This document shows positions 1 to 8,487 of a stretch of 40,338 nt of DNA, piece after piece. The notes beneath the pieces are model-generated. The model was given only the letters and a program-made list of their open reading frames with translations, ran no database searches and was not told the origin of the DNA. The number at the start of each line of letters is the position of its first letter. Positions within the stretch are counted from its first letter, which is position 1. A program made the translations under genes and the position numbers. Source of the DNA: Actinopolymorpha alba DSM 45243 (GTDB lineage: Bacteria > Actinomycetota > Actinomycetes > Propionibacteriales > Actinopolymorphaceae); the NCBI RefSeq assembly GCF_000373925.1, contig NZ_KB892761.1, positions 44,664 through 85,001 on the forward strand. Direction: 5' to 3'.

Positions 1-291
1 GTCGGCATCGTCGTCGAGGTATCGACCCGTCAGAGCTTCGATGTCAGCGGCCTCCGGCTGTTCGCCTTCTGGCGACTGCGTGGTCTCGGAGCTGTCATGC
101 TCTTCCGGCAGCGCCAGGTCGATGATCCTGCGCGCCAGTGTCTGCGAAGGCATCTCCGCCGCGTTCGACAGTACGATGGACGCGATCTTCCGGTCGGGTA
201 GGACGAGGATATGCGCGCGATAGCCTGCGTCGCCGCCGGAGTGAGACCGAAGGAGCCCCACACCGCGATGCGGGGGAGTGGGGCCTCTCAC
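1..291 (-). pseudogene. C-terminal fragment of a beta-lactamase-family serine hydrolase
   Basis: Read on the minus strand, codons in frame with position 1 give HSGGDAGYRAHILVLPD, then IASIVLSNAAEMPSQ and LTGRYLDDD, and run off the left edge. The HSGGxxGY block is the third active-site motif region of class C-type serine hydrolases/penicillin-binding-protein-like esterases, and the LTGRY block is the usual entry to their C-terminal lipocalin-like extension. Upstream of about position 291 the frame no longer looks like the family: the SxxK and YxN motifs are missing and the frame runs into the first tRNA-derived repeat. The gene therefore seems cut at its 5' side, probably by the integration events next to it. 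The rest lies outside the window. Confidence 0.55.
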
Positions 292-358
292 AGCCCTCTC
301 ACAAACTGGTGAGACGGCACCGGATTTCAGGCGTCCGCTGTGGACGCCAGGTGGACCC

Positions 359-470
359 TGACCTGCGAAACCGGACTACGCCGTACTCTTCCGGACGCCC
401 CGCGTTTCTCTGGGGGTCAAGGGGTCGTGGGTTCAAATCCCGCCAGCCCGACAAACGTTTCCGCAGGTCA
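359..470 (+). other. Attachment-site-like repeat 1: tRNA-Pro 3' half between inverted arms
   Basis: Positions 410-453 match the 3' half of an actinobacterial tRNA: anticodon-loop-like CTGGGGG, stem TCAAG, T-arm GTGGG/TTCAAAT/CCCGC and acceptor CAGCCCG-ACA. The loop suggests tRNA-Pro(GGG). No 5' half is present, so it is not a working tRNA gene. The 44 bases are identical to 1827-1870. A 9-bp inverted repeat, TGACCTGCG (359-367) and CGCAGGTCA (462-470), encloses it. Integrases of actinomycete elements such as pSAM2 are known to use tRNA-Pro 3' ends. The integrase remnant at 787-1100 points toward this site. Confidence 0.7.
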
Positions 471-786
471 GTGCGGTGCCGCTCCGTTAGGTTGGCCAGC
501 TGGGGACCACGGATAACCAACTCAGTGACGAGGATCCAGCTTCGCTGCGCGACCTACCTCTACTTGACCGCCAGCCATTGCAGAATTGAGCTGTCGTGGG
601 GCGCGCCACCGCCCTCGCCCCGGCGCATGTCCTGGGACGCGCCCTCGCCCGCTTCCAGCTCTCCACGGGCTTCGGCCTCGCCGCCGCGACGCTCCTCTCC
701 GCCTCCGCCGTCGCCCGCTGAGCATGCTCGATCACGAGGCACTACGGAACGGCCGCTACCGCCCGAGAAGAAGCAAGGAACGCGGC
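471..786. other. Gap without a supported gene
   Basis: This stretch separates attachment-like repeat 1 from an integrase remnant. A single GGGGACCAC motif lies at about 500-508. Plus-strand codons ending at a TGA at 719-721 give a short hydrophobic tail, GFGLAAATLLSASAVAR, that could be the last part of a membrane protein. It has no start and is too short to assign. Confidence 0.3.
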
Positions 787-1100
787 TCAGCGGCTGGTGT
801 CGCCGGGGGCGAGCAGGCCGGTGGGCTCGGCGATCGCCTCTGGCGACGGTTTGAAGTAGCGGCGGACGTTCTCCGGCTTCTTGTGCCGCGACTTCGCCAT
901 GAGCATCGGCAGGCTGGCCCAGGCCTCTCCGAGATGGGTGAGGCCGGAGTGCCGGTATTCGTGCAGGTCCCAGCCCGTACCCGGCACGCCGCCGAGTCCG
1001 GTGTGCTCATCCAGCAGGGGCACGGGCCTGGCCGTACGACAGCCGGACGAGCCCGGTGTCCAGGCAGACGTCGCGCGGGCTGACGACCGTCCCCGGCGTC
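787..1100 (-). pseudogene. Tyrosine recombinase (integrase) C-terminal remnant 1, frameshifted
   Basis: The last frame reads [37 protein letters not shown] and a short tail to the stop at 787. This is the C-terminal catalytic part of a tyrosine recombinase, with an HxxRH block, a later histidine (SRHK) and the YF that should hold the nucleophilic tyrosine. The preceding part, [19 protein letters not shown], is in another frame; the break is near 1019 and consistent with a single-base indel. Everything N-terminal of about 1100 is missing, including the first catalytic arginine. It lies about 320 bp from repeat 1 and reads toward it, the usual int-att order. It cannot be active. Confidence 0.75.
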
Positions 1101-1123
1101 CCTAGGCTAGCTGCGCTGCCACT

Positions 1124-1129
1124 TATGAT
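1124..1129 (+). promoter_or_regulatory. Putative -10 box for leaderless expression of the DUF2809 gene
   Basis: TATGAT is followed by six bases and then the ATG at 1136. No Shine-Dalgarno sequence is visible, so transcription would begin at or next to the start codon. No clear -35 box is seen. Inferred from spacing only. Confidence 0.4.
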
Positions 1130-1135
1130 TGCGCG

Positions 1136-1552
1136 ATGTCGCTCGCAGTGCGCTGGGCTCGGCTGCTGATGGTGGTGTCGGCAGCCGGCTTTACAGGCGC
1201 GGCCTTCGCAATCCGCGCCACGATGGACGGGCCCATCGAACAGTACTCAGGCGCCGCCTTGTCCGCGGCCATCGTCTACACGATAGTGATCTTCATATGG
1301 CCGCTGATCTCCCCACTGGCCGCCGGCAGCGCCGCGATCGCATACTGTTGGTTCATCGAGTTTGCACAGCTCACCCCCATGCCCGCGGCACTCTCCCAAC
1401 GCAGCTGGCTCGCGCGCCAGCTGCTAGGCGCCCAGTTCGACCTTATTGATGTTGCCTGGTACCCCGTCGGCGTCATCCCATTGGTCGCCGCGCATTGGTT
1501 CCTCCGGGCCCGCACACGTTCCCAAACAAACCCGACACCCGCTGAGCCTTAG
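1136..1552 (+). CDS. DUF2809 family membrane protein
   Basis: The 138-residue product is a small integral membrane protein with about four hydrophobic segments (roughly residues 8-28, 42-66, 68-80 and 108-126). The block [15 protein letters not shown], followed after about 25 residues by [17 protein letters not shown], matches the DUF2809 pattern, in which a membrane Glu-x-x-Gln is followed by a loop and an FD-xxD-xxAY segment. The family has no firm function. The length is normal and the frame intact. It is the only complete gene in the 1.4 kb between attachment-like repeats 1 and 2, so it may be cargo of that small element. The ATG at 1136 is chosen because of the -10 box six bases upstream. 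Confidence 0.7.
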   Translation: MSLAVRWARLLMVVSAAGFTGAAFAIRATMDGPIEQYSGAALSAAIVYTIVIFIWPLISPLAAGSAAIAYCWFIEFAQLTPMPAALSQRSWLARQLLGAQFDLIDVAWYPVGVIPLVAAHWFLRARTRSQTNPTPAEP

Positions 1553-1698
1553 CCTCAATCCGTGGATCGGATCGGTCCAAGAGACGCCACCACCAAGCCC
1601 GAGCCCGCCGCTGCCACTACCAACGCCAGCAACGCCCATAGATCACGAAATGCTGCTGGAGTACTAGTTCCTGCTTATGCTCAGATCGAATCCCCTGC

Positions 1699-1729
1699 TT
1701 GGGGACTACTTGGGGACCATGTGGGGACC
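1699..1729 (+). repeat. Three phased TGGGGAC(C) repeats left of attachment-like repeat 2
   Basis: GGGGAC occurs at 1701, 1712 and 1723, an exact 11-bp period, each copy preceded by TT or GT. The same arrangement occurs at 26811 and 26822. The period of about one helical turn and the position about 70 bp from the inverted arm of repeat 2 suggest arm-type integrase or excisionase binding sites. This function is inferred. Confidence 0.55.
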
Positions 1730-1794
1730 ACACGGTGTGCGCGGTGGTGAACAGTCCGACTGCGCTCGAACGGCGCTCGTGCGGGTCAAGTTGT

Positions 1795-1890
1795 CTCTGA
1801 CCTGCAAAGCTGCCTACACCCACGTCCTGGGGGTCAAGGGGTCGTGGGTTCAAATCCCGCCAGCCCGACACACGAAGGTGCAGGTCAGAG
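1795..1890 (+). other. Attachment-site-like repeat 2: tRNA-Pro 3' half between inverted arms
   Basis: Positions 1827-1870 repeat the 44-bp tRNA-Pro 3' half of 410-453 without a mismatch. The flanks differ from those of repeat 1, but a perfect 12-bp inverted repeat, CTCTGACCTGCA (1795-1806) and TGCAGGTCAGAG (1879-1890), again encloses the core, and its centre TGACCTGC/GCAGGTCA is the same motif as at repeat 1. The right-hand spacing from core to arm is 8 bp at both sites. It is most simply read as an attL/attR-type junction from serial integration at one tRNA-Pro gene. Confidence 0.7.
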
Positions 1891-1940
1891 GCACAAAATG
1901 ATGAATCGGCAATTGCCTCGGACCCGGCGGTGTCCGATTC

Positions 1941-1983
1941 TGGGAGCGGAATGGGAGCGGATCTTGCTCAAACCGCTCTTCCA
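1941..1983 (-). repeat. Integrase 3'-tail remnant with phased TGGGAGCGGA repeats
   Basis: TGGGAGCGGA occurs at 1941-1950 and 1952-1961, again an 11-bp period. Bases 1958-1983 match 3038-3063 with two mismatches, and the latter is the 3' end of integrase remnant 2. The minus-strand codons G-R-A-V-stop are the same in both. This looks like the tail of a second copy of that integrase, left next to its attachment site after rearrangement. The kinase gene at 2254-2865 now lies between the two tails. Confidence 0.5.
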
Positions 1984-2253
1984 GCTGCTTGGGGTGCCCG
2001 GTAGGACTCGTGTCACCAGCCGCCCACATTCCCGGGGTCGGCTTGACTCCTCGGGTGGTAAGCAGACGCTGCGGGAGCTGGTGCTCGAGTACAAGACGAG
2101 AAGAGTCGCGGTGTACCGACGGACGGTGCAGACCACGCTGAGGGCGATTCAGAGCCTCGTTAGAACGCTGGTCACTTCTTGGGCAGTGACGTGCGAGGCC
2201 GGAGCGTGCATCCTGATCGGACGCCAGCAGCACACGTTGCGGAGGATGACGCG

Positions 2254-2865
2254 GTGACAGCTCCTGTAGACGCTCAGGCCGATCAACCTGCCCACTCGAT
2301 GGGAGCGTCGCGGCCGTGCAGTGGATTGATCATCCTCTTGAACGGCACGTCGAGTTCCGGGAAGTCGAGCATCGCCCAGGACCTTCTACCGATCCTTGGT
2401 GGCCCTTACTTCTACATGCCTGTCGACGCCATCGACACCATGCTCACATGGACGGATTACAAGCCTGACGAGCTGCCAGCAGTCCTCCGGCAGGCCTTGA
2501 TGGGTTTCCACCGTGCTGTAGCTGGGATGGCCGCAGCAGGCAACAACGTCGTGGTGGACGACGTTCTCAGCGATCCGTGGCGACTGATGGACTGCCTTGC
2601 CCTGTTCTCTCCCAAGGACGTCGTACTGGTGGGCGTGCGCTGCCCGCTGGAGGAACTGGAACGCCGCGAGCGGGCACGCAGCGACCGCTCCACGGGCTTG
2701 GCCGCAAGCCAGCTAGAACGGGTCCATGCCCACGGCGTTTACGACATTGAGGTCGACACCAGCACAACCAGCCCACTCGAATGCGCCCGGCAGATCAAGG
2801 ACTTCCTGCCGCAACGGCCAACTCCCACAGCATTCGAGCAGCTCAAGGTGAAGTTGTCCGCCTGA
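2254..2865 (+). CDS. Chloramphenicol phosphotransferase-like P-loop kinase
   Basis: The 203-residue product has a P-loop, GTSSSGKS (residues 31-38), in the setting IILLNGTSSSGKSS. It is followed by a segment reading YFYMPVDAIDTM, then NNVVVDDVLSD, VLVGVRCPLEELERRE and DRSTGLA. This order matches the chloramphenicol phosphotransferase family, which phosphorylates the C3 hydroxyl of chloramphenicol; other members may act on other small hydroxylated substrates. GTG 2254 is chosen because GGAGG lies eight bases upstream. The frame stays open 75 bases further upstream without a better start. The gene sits alone between two integrase tails, which suggests capture as cargo. Length and motifs look intact; the real substrate is unknown. 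Confidence 0.8.
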   Translation: MTAPVDAQADQPAHSMGASRPCSGLIILLNGTSSSGKSSIAQDLLPILGGPYFYMPVDAIDTMLTWTDYKPDELPAVLRQALMGFHRAVAGMAAAGNNVVVDDVLSDPWRLMDCLALFSPKDVVLVGVRCPLEELERRERARSDRSTGLAASQLERVHAHGVYDIEVDTSTTSPLECARQIKDFLPQRPTPTAFEQLKVKLSA

Positions 2866-3047
2866 CGGCCCTGGAACCGGCGAACGTTAGGTCGCCGGCC
2901 GCGCGGAGCTGTTCAGCGCTTCCCGAGCAACGGTTTACCAGGGTCTCGACCGAACCGGCAGACGTGGCGCCCAATGGCACGTTTCTTACCGACACCCCTT
3001 ACTCCGCGAGCAGGAATCGTTGCGGGTACGGCCAAGACGGATCGTGC

Positions 3048-4104
3048 TCAGACCGCTCTTCCACTTCCTCCGCGATCACGGAGCAGTCCATCAAGGACGC
3101 TGACCGCCGATAGTTGGGCGAGCCGGGCTCGCTCCTCCAGCGAGTCTTCCCAGAACTCTTCCAGAGCACCTATCAGACCCTTCCGCATGCGTTCGCTGAT
3201 GTGGCTGTAGACCCCGCGCATGCCGGGCACCTCGTGGCCCATCCGCTCGGACTGCAGGACGCAGGAGATCCCGGCCTCGTCCATCCAGGTCTGGTGTCCG
3301 TGTCGTAAGCCGTGGGGCGTGAGCCCAGGCAGGACAGGTAGCCACGTCGCGGGGAAGGTGCTCTCGGTGATGCGGGGCCTACCGCGGCCAGCCGGTGGGG
3401 TGTAGGTCGGTAGGCCCGGCGTGGCGGCCGGCCACGGCGGCATCGGCTTTCCGGCCACGACGTCCCAGCATCGACCAGGACCGGGAGCTTCGCCCGCGGC
3501 CGCGTTCCGGTCCTTGGTGGGTACCACCCATCGGCCGCCGGTCGCATGACGCGCTCACTGAAGTTCGAGCGGGTGAAGTGCCCTCCCCGGGAGCCCAAGA
3601 ACACGTACTCCGACCCTGCGCACCACTCCACATCGCCGTTGCCGCTCTGTTCTCGGCAGTTGCACATGTGATGCGACGCTGTTTCGAGATGCCTGGCAAA
3701 CAGGCTGCTGAGGAAGGGCGGCAGGTCCGCGGTGCGCATCGAACCGTCCTTCGGGCGGCCGCTGTAAAAGCGGCCGTTCACTTCGTATAGCTTCCAGTGG
3801 ATGTCGAGCTTGTCTCCACGGAAACTGGAAGGCAGTAAGCCGACGAGCTCGCTCCACGCGGCGTCGGTCGCAGTCGACAGCCGACCCGCACCGCGACGAA
3901 CAGCTCGTCCCGGCCGACGCCGGTCAGCGGGTGCTCCTGCGCGTCGAGCAGCGCGTCGACGATCAGCCGGTACTGATCCGCGGTCAGGTACGCAGCGACC
4001 TTGAGCCGCCCCGGGAATCCCGCCAGCTCCCAGCCGTCCACCTGATGCTCGATGGATTCGTCCACGATCCCCTCGTGCATCGTCATGGACCCATTGCCAT
4101 CGCT
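3048..4104 (-). pseudogene. Actinomycete-element integrase remnant 2 (tyrosine recombinase), multiply frameshifted
   Basis: Three frames join into one protein. The start (3880-4086) gives VDGWELAGFPGRLKVAAYLT and QYRLIVDALLDAQEHPL. The middle (3490-3870) gives LPPFLSSLFARHLETASHHM, EWCAGSEYVFLGSRGGHF and SNFSERVMRP. The end (3048-3480) gives LPGLTPHGLRHGHQTWMDEA, LQSERMGHEVPG and MRGVYSHIS. The last part holds the HGLRH, GH and Tyr positions of a tyrosine recombinase, so this is a long integrase of the kind common in actinomycete genomic elements. At least two frameshifts (near 3870 and 3480) and a probable internal deletion disable it. The stop at 3048 belongs to a repeated tail also seen at 1958-1983. 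It reads toward attachment-like repeat 2. Confidence 0.75.
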
Positions 4105-4162
4105 CAGCGTGGTCGCCGGTAACCGACAGAACCAGTATCTGGTCCAGACTGCTCCGGAGCAG

Positions 4163-4201
4163 GTCCGGCATCGGTTCCGCAGTCAGGAACCGATGCCGGA
4201 C
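4163..4201 (-). terminator. Hairpin terminator of the glycan-uptake operon
   Basis: A perfect 16-bp stem (4163-4178 pairing with 4186-4201) with a 7-base loop lies 21 bases beyond the stop of the beta-helix protein. No T-run follows, as is common for actinobacterial terminators. It separates the carbohydrate locus from the integrase remnant. Confidence 0.75.
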
Positions 4202-4221
4202 GCTACGAGTTGGCGGTCAGG

Positions 4222-5928
4222 TTAGCCCGCGTCTGCTCCGATGTTGGGCGGAGCCGGGATGGTGGTGCCGTAGTAGTCCACCCCTCCGTTGCCGGTCACG
4301 GTGACGCCTGCTCCGAGGGCGGGGGAGCCGGCCTTGAGGGAGTAGGCCTGTGGGCATGGTTGGGGTCCGGTGCCGGTGGGGGGTGACCAGGAGCAGATGC
4401 CGCCGGCACCAGGGGCGGTGAAGAGCGGGTCGCCCCAGACTGCGTTCGTCTCCCGACCCGCAGCCGACCACGCAGCGAAGTCCGGGTAGACGGTGTTGCC
4501 CCAGCGCCAGCCGCCGCTGTTGGTGCCGTAGTAGAGGTTGTTCGACAGGGTCATGCCGGTTTGGGTGTACGGGTTGTAGATGAACTGCCCGGTCTTCCCG
4601 CCCGACGTGCCCTTGTTGGCCATGTAGCAGATGTTGTCCTTGATCTGCGAGCCTGCTGCCCAGACGCCTGTGCTGAACCCGAAGTTGAAACACGCGCTCG
4701 AGCCGGTGCGCTTGTTGGCGCTCTGATCCTTGTTGGTGAACATGGTGTTGCCGTAGATCGAGATCGCGTTCTTCGGCGCACTCGGAACCACCACGAACAG
4801 ACCGCCCTGGGCGTTCGCCCAGTCGTCGTTCTCCGAGATGTTGTAGCGGAAGGTGTTCGGTCCCCAGACCCGCGATGCCACGGTCAGGGTGTACGCCGCC
4901 AGTCCGCTGCCGGCGTTGTTGTGGGTGTAGTTGTACTCCACGAGCGAATTCGTCGTACCGCCGTCGAGGTCGATACCGTCCCAGTCACAACCGGCCGTCC
5001 ACGTCGGCACCGGCTGGACGTTGTACACCTCGTTGTAGCGGATCGTGATGTTGTTCGAGGTGTAGGCCATGATGCCGCTGGTGCCGCCGCACGAGGTGAC
5101 GTTCGCGCCGATGTCGTGCACCACGTTGTGCTGGATGACGGCGCCGTCCCAGCCGTTCGCCTGAAGCGCCGCACCAGTGGTCTTGGCCGCCATACCGAGG
5201 TTGTAGACGGTGTTGCCCTCGACCCGGACGTTCGTGATGTTCGTCCCGTAACCCCACCCGTAGATGCCCGGGCCTGCGCTCGAGGTCACGCTCGAACCGT
5301 GCAGCCTGTTGTTGAGGACCTGTACGTCGTCCAGTGGCCCGTTGTGGTTGTTCACGGCGTACCCGAGCACCATGATCTGGGCGCCGAACACGCTGGTACT
5401 GCCGGCCGGCGGACCGAACCCGGAGATGTCGCTGCTGGTGACCTTCAGGGTCTTCGTAGGAGTCGACGACGTGGTGTTCTCCAGCAGTACGCCGGCCGCG
5501 GTCGTGCTGCCGTTGACGACCTTGATGTTGTTGAGATGGAAGCCGCTGACGTCGTCCGCGGTGATCGCGGCAGAGGTGTTCCCGGTGCAGTCGGACTGGA
5601 TGGTGGCTTGTCCGGTGCCGGACGAGTAGACCCGGAACGGCGTCGACGCGTCCGACGTCGGAACGTTCGTACGGTTGAAGACCAGACAGCCGGTGAACGT
5701 CTGCCCGCCCTCGAAGTAGATCAGGCTCCCTTGCGGGAACGTGAAGCTGTTGACCTTCCCGATCGTCTTCCAGGCTTGGCTGGGCGAGAGTCCGGTGTTG
5801 CTGTCGTTGCCTGTTGCGGACACGTAGTAGGCGGTGCCAGCGGCTTGTGCGGGCGCGGTGAGCAGGCCCACCAGGAGCAGGCTCACGAGTGCTTGGACGG
5901 CCAGTACCGCGAGCGTTCTTGGTTTCAT
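4222..5928 (-). CDS. Secreted right-handed beta-helix protein, probable polysaccharide lyase
   Basis: The 568-residue product starts with a Sec signal peptide: basic MKPR, a hydrophobic core rich in Leu/Val/Ala and cleavage near APAQAAG. The mature start, TAYYVSATGNDSNTGLSP, and a long series of NN-x-I/V repeats (for example GFHLNNIKVVNG and NNITIRYNEVYN) are typical of parallel beta-helix pectate-lyase-like proteins. Several cysteines suggest disulfides outside the cell. Catalytic calcium-binding residues cannot be assigned by eye, so a lyase or hydrolase acting on pectin or another acidic glycan is inferred from fold and neighbours. ATG 5928 follows GAGGAG at good spacing. It is the last gene of the transporter operon, 25 bp behind the binding protein. 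Confidence 0.7.
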   Translation of the reverse strand: MKPRTLAVLAVQALVSLLLVGLLTAPAQAAGTAYYVSATGNDSNTGLSPSQAWKTIGKVNSFTFPQGSLIYFEGGQTFTGCLVFNRTNVPTSDASTPFRVYSSGTGQATIQSDCTGNTSAAITADDVSGFHLNNIKVVNGSTTAAGVLLENTTSSTPTKTLKVTSSDISGFGPPAGSTSVFGAQIMVLGYAVNNHNGPLDDVQVLNNRLHGSSVTSSAGPGIYGWGYGTNITNVRVEGNTVYNLGMAAKTTGAALQANGWDGAVIQHNVVHDIGANVTSCGGTSGIMAYTSNNITIRYNEVYNVQPVPTWTAGCDWDGIDLDGGTTNSLVEYNYTHNNAGSGLAAYTLTVASRVWGPNTFRYNISENDDWANAQGGLFVVVPSAPKNAISIYGNTMFTNKDQSANKRTGSSACFNFGFSTGVWAAGSQIKDNICYMANKGTSGGKTGQFIYNPYTQTGMTLSNNLYYGTNSGGWRWGNTVYPDFAAWSAAGRETNAVWGDPLFTAPGAGGICSWSPPTGTGPQPCPQAYSLKAGSPALGAGVTVTGNGGVDYYGTTIPAPPNIGADAG

Positions 5929-5953
5929 GCCTCTCCTCACTTTGGACGGACTT

Positions 5954-7573
5954 TCAGCCGGGCGGGTGGTCGAGAGCCTTCTGGAACTCGTCGCGGATGC
6001 TGTCGCCACCGGCCTTCTTCCACTTCGCGACACCCGCGTCCCAGGCCGAGACAGGCTTCCGGCCCTGCAGGATGTCGAGCTCGAGGTCGCCCATGCCGAT
6101 CTGGTTTCCCTTGCGGACGTTGGTCTCGCTGTACCGGCTGATCGTCGGATCGGCCAGCGCAGTGGGGACGAGCGTGTTCTGAGCGTCGAACTGCGCCTTG
6201 GTGACGTCGGGGGATCCGGGCTGGTAGGTCATCCAGGGGGCGTTCGCGACGTACTCGATACCCAGGCCGATCTCGGCGCGTCCCTTGTCGGTCAGCACCG
6301 GGTCGGTGCCCTGGAGCGTGTGATGGATGCCCTTCACTCCGTAGTTCTTGAACAGGTACTCCGACGTTCCGAACGGGGCTGCGAGGTAGTTCAGGAAGCT
6401 GAGCAGTGCCTCGACCCGATCGGCGGCGTTGAGGTTGACCGAGGTGATGTTGATCGTCGGTGCGCCGAGCCAGACCGGTGCGGTGCCGCCGCCGTCGGCG
6501 AGCGGAGGAGCCCAGGCCGCAAGGCGGAAGGTGTCCGGGTGGGGATAGTTGTAGAACGCGTGCCAGGCGCTGAACGAGTCATCCACCATCAAGGTCGAGC
6601 CGTTCGCGACCCAGGTCTTGCGGATCGAGCTGGGTGCGTTGAATCCGTCGGGATGCACGACACCGGCGGCCATCAACTTGCGGCCGGCCTCGAGCGCGTC
6701 CTTCTGCTGTTCGGCCTCGAAGGCACTCACCAGACGCCCGTCCCGGACCGACCATCCGTTGGGGATCTTGAACATCTGCCGCAGGTAGGACAGTGGCAGA
6801 CGTCCGAGTGCCCACGTGTTGGTCTTCGAGTGGGTCAGCTCCTTGCAGAGATCCTGGAACTCCTGCAATGACGCCGGTGGCTTGGTAATGCCGAGCTTGC
6901 CCAGCAGGTCGTCACGGGCATAGAGGGTCAGGGTGATCTGCGCCCCGCGCGGGATGGGGATTCCGTAGATCTTTCCGTCGTACACCGTCTGCTTCCAGCT
7001 GGCCGTGGGGATGTTGGCAAGCAGCGGGTACTTCGCGATCGCGTCCCCGGACAGATGTGATGTGAGATCAACGGCCTTCTTCTGCAGCAAGGAGGGCAGC
7101 GACGGTACCTGGCCCGGGTAGATGCTGAAGAGATCGGGCAGCTTGCCGCCGGCGACCGCGGTCTGGAACCGCTGGCCGTAGTCGGTGCTCGGGACGATCT
7201 CGATGTCCACGGGGAAGCCGAGTCGGCGCTCGAGTTCCTGCCAGTACGCGTTTCGGTTCTTCGCCGGGGGAGCCGGTGAGTTGGTGACGGTGAGTACGGC
7301 GACCTTCTTTCCGTCTCCCGGCGGACCGCTGGTGGCGGCAGTCGGGTTGGCGGGGTACTTGAAGGTTGCGCTGTCGACACCGTCCTTGCCGATCAGATCG
7401 GGCGTGAAGCCCTGGTAGGCGATGTACTTGGGCAGCCTGATGCCGTCGGCGCCGCCCGCATCCGCTCCGCCACGGCCCTTGTTGCTGCATCCTTGGAGCA
7501 ACGGGAAGCCGGCAGCCGAAGCGACCGCGACGAGGCCGCCACCGAGAACCTGTCGCCTGCTCAATTCGGGCAT
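5954..7573 (-). CDS. Extracellular solute-binding lipoprotein of a CUT1-type ABC importer
   Basis: The 539-residue product begins MPELSRRQVLGGGLVAVASA and reaches a lipobox, LLQGC, near residue 30. Together these indicate a twin-arginine-exported lipoprotein. The mature part is long, as in the LplA/YtcQ branch of family 1 solute-binding proteins, and contains blocks such as KVAVLTVTN, GKLPDLFSIYPGQVPSL and FLNYLAAPFGTSEYLF. It should bind an oligosaccharide released by the secreted enzymes and hand it to the two permeases encoded just upstream. ATG 7573 has AGAGGAG eight bases before it. No ATPase gene is present in the window; such importers usually share an MsmK/MsiK-type ATPase encoded elsewhere. 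Confidence 0.85.
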   Translation of the reverse strand: MPELSRRQVLGGGLVAVASAAGFPLLQGCSNKGRGGADAGGADGIRLPKYIAYQGFTPDLIGKDGVDSATFKYPANPTAATSGPPGDGKKVAVLTVTNSPAPPAKNRNAYWQELERRLGFPVDIEIVPSTDYGQRFQTAVAGGKLPDLFSIYPGQVPSLPSLLQKKAVDLTSHLSGDAIAKYPLLANIPTASWKQTVYDGKIYGIPIPRGAQITLTLYARDDLLGKLGITKPPASLQEFQDLCKELTHSKTNTWALGRLPLSYLRQMFKIPNGWSVRDGRLVSAFEAEQQKDALEAGRKLMAAGVVHPDGFNAPSSIRKTWVANGSTLMVDDSFSAWHAFYNYPHPDTFRLAAWAPPLADGGGTAPVWLGAPTINITSVNLNAADRVEALLSFLNYLAAPFGTSEYLFKNYGVKGIHHTLQGTDPVLTDKGRAEIGLGIEYVANAPWMTYQPGSPDVTKAQFDAQNTLVPTALADPTISRYSETNVRKGNQIGMGDLELDILQGRKPVSAWDAGVAKWKKAGGDSIRDEFQKALDHPPG

Positions 7574-7599
7574 GTGCACGCTCCTCTGCCTGAGATGGT

Positions 7600-8487
7600 T
7601 CATCCCTTCACCGCGCCGGTGAGTACACCCTTGGCGAAGTGGCGCTGAAGGAACGGATAGACCAAGACGATGGGGACGATCGAGATGACGAGGATCGCCA
7701 TCTGGATGGATGTCTGCGGCGGCAGGGCATGACCGGCCGCGCCGAGATCCTCGGCGCCGAGTTGGGTGTTGTCGACGACGTACGTACGGAGGACGAGCTG
7801 CAGCGGCCACTTGCCGGAGTCGCTGATGTAGAGCAGCGCGTTGAAGAACGAGTTCCAGTAGCCGACCCCGTAGAACAGGCCGACGACGGTCAGCGCCGCC
7901 TTGGCCAGCGGTACGCCGATGTGACGGAAGAGCTGCCACTCGGACGCGCCGTCGATCCGGGCGCTGTCGATGATTTCGTTGGGCAGGCCCACGAAGAACG
8001 CGCGGACCACGACGACGTTGAACGCGGTGACCGAGGTCGGGATGATCAGCGCCCACAATGTGTCCAGCAGGCCGAGTTGCTGGACGACCAGGTAGCTGGG
8101 GATCAGGCCAGGGCTGAAGAGCAGGCTGACCAGGACGAGGATCAACAGGTAGCGGTTCCCGAATGTCCCCTTCCGGCTCAATGCCCAGCCCAGCATCGCG
8201 GTCAAGGTGATGCTCAGCAGGGTGCCGACTCCGGTGACGAACAGCGAGATCAGGAGTGAACGTGTCACGACGCCGCCGGCGAGGATCGACCGGTACGCTC
8301 CGAAGTCGATGCTGGATGGGAACAGTACGAAGCCACCGGCCCGGGTCACCTCGGCCGGCGAGGCGAGGCTCGTGGACACAATGCCCAGGAACGGGACGAG
8401 AACGAGTCCGCACGCGACGATCAGAACGGTTGCCTTTGCGCCCCGGCCCACGATGTTGGTTCGGCCGGCGATGGTGTCGATGCTCAT
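7600..8487 (-). CDS. ABC importer permease, LplC/AraQ type
   Basis: The 295-residue inner-membrane protein has six predicted hydrophobic segments and the BPD_transp_1 EAA-type loop, seen as EIIDSARIDGASEWQLFRHI followed by GVPLAK. The ending, HFAKGVLTGAVKG, is the standard C-terminus of LplC/YtcP-type oligosaccharide permeases. Its ATG overlaps the stop of the upstream permease in an ATGA (8484-8487), so the two are translationally coupled. The binding-protein gene follows 26 bp downstream. The expected substrate is an oligosaccharide, most likely acidic given the locus. Confidence 0.88.
   Translation of the reverse strand: MSIDTIAGRTNIVGRGAKATVLIVACGLVLVPFLGIVSTSLASPAEVTRAGGFVLFPSSIDFGAYRSILAGGVVTRSLLISLFVTGVGTLLSITLTAMLGWALSRKGTFGNRYLLILVLVSLLFSPGLIPSYLVVQQLGLLDTLWALIIPTSVTAFNVVVVRAFFVGLPNEIIDSARIDGASEWQLFRHIGVPLAKAALTVVGLFYGVGYWNSFFNALLYISDSGKWPLQLVLRTYVVDNTQLGAEDLGAAGHALPPQTSIQMAILVISIVPIVLVYPFLQRHFAKGVLTGAVKG

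Noticed and set aside
410-453. Complete tRNA-Pro gene
   Set aside because: No D-arm or 5' acceptor strand is present upstream at any of the three copies.
299-520. Minus-strand open frame containing SGWRDLNPRPLDPQ, with similar frames at 1617-1871 and 23039-23401
   Set aside because: The conserved peptide is the translation of the tRNA-Pro 3' half and not a protein family.
359-1890. CRISPR-like array from the repeated 44-bp units
   Set aside because: The two nearby copies are 1.4 kb apart and are clearly a tRNA 3' half; there are no regular spacers or cas genes.
4561-6141. 526-codon plus-strand open frame
   Set aside because: It lies antisense to the beta-helix gene; its composition (Val/Arg/Asp-rich) reflects the GC bias of the real frame and no family matches.
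7574-8413. Upstream extension of the binding-protein frame to 8413
   Set aside because: It overlaps the permease gene in another frame, and the Tat signal and ribosome binding site fix the start at 7573.
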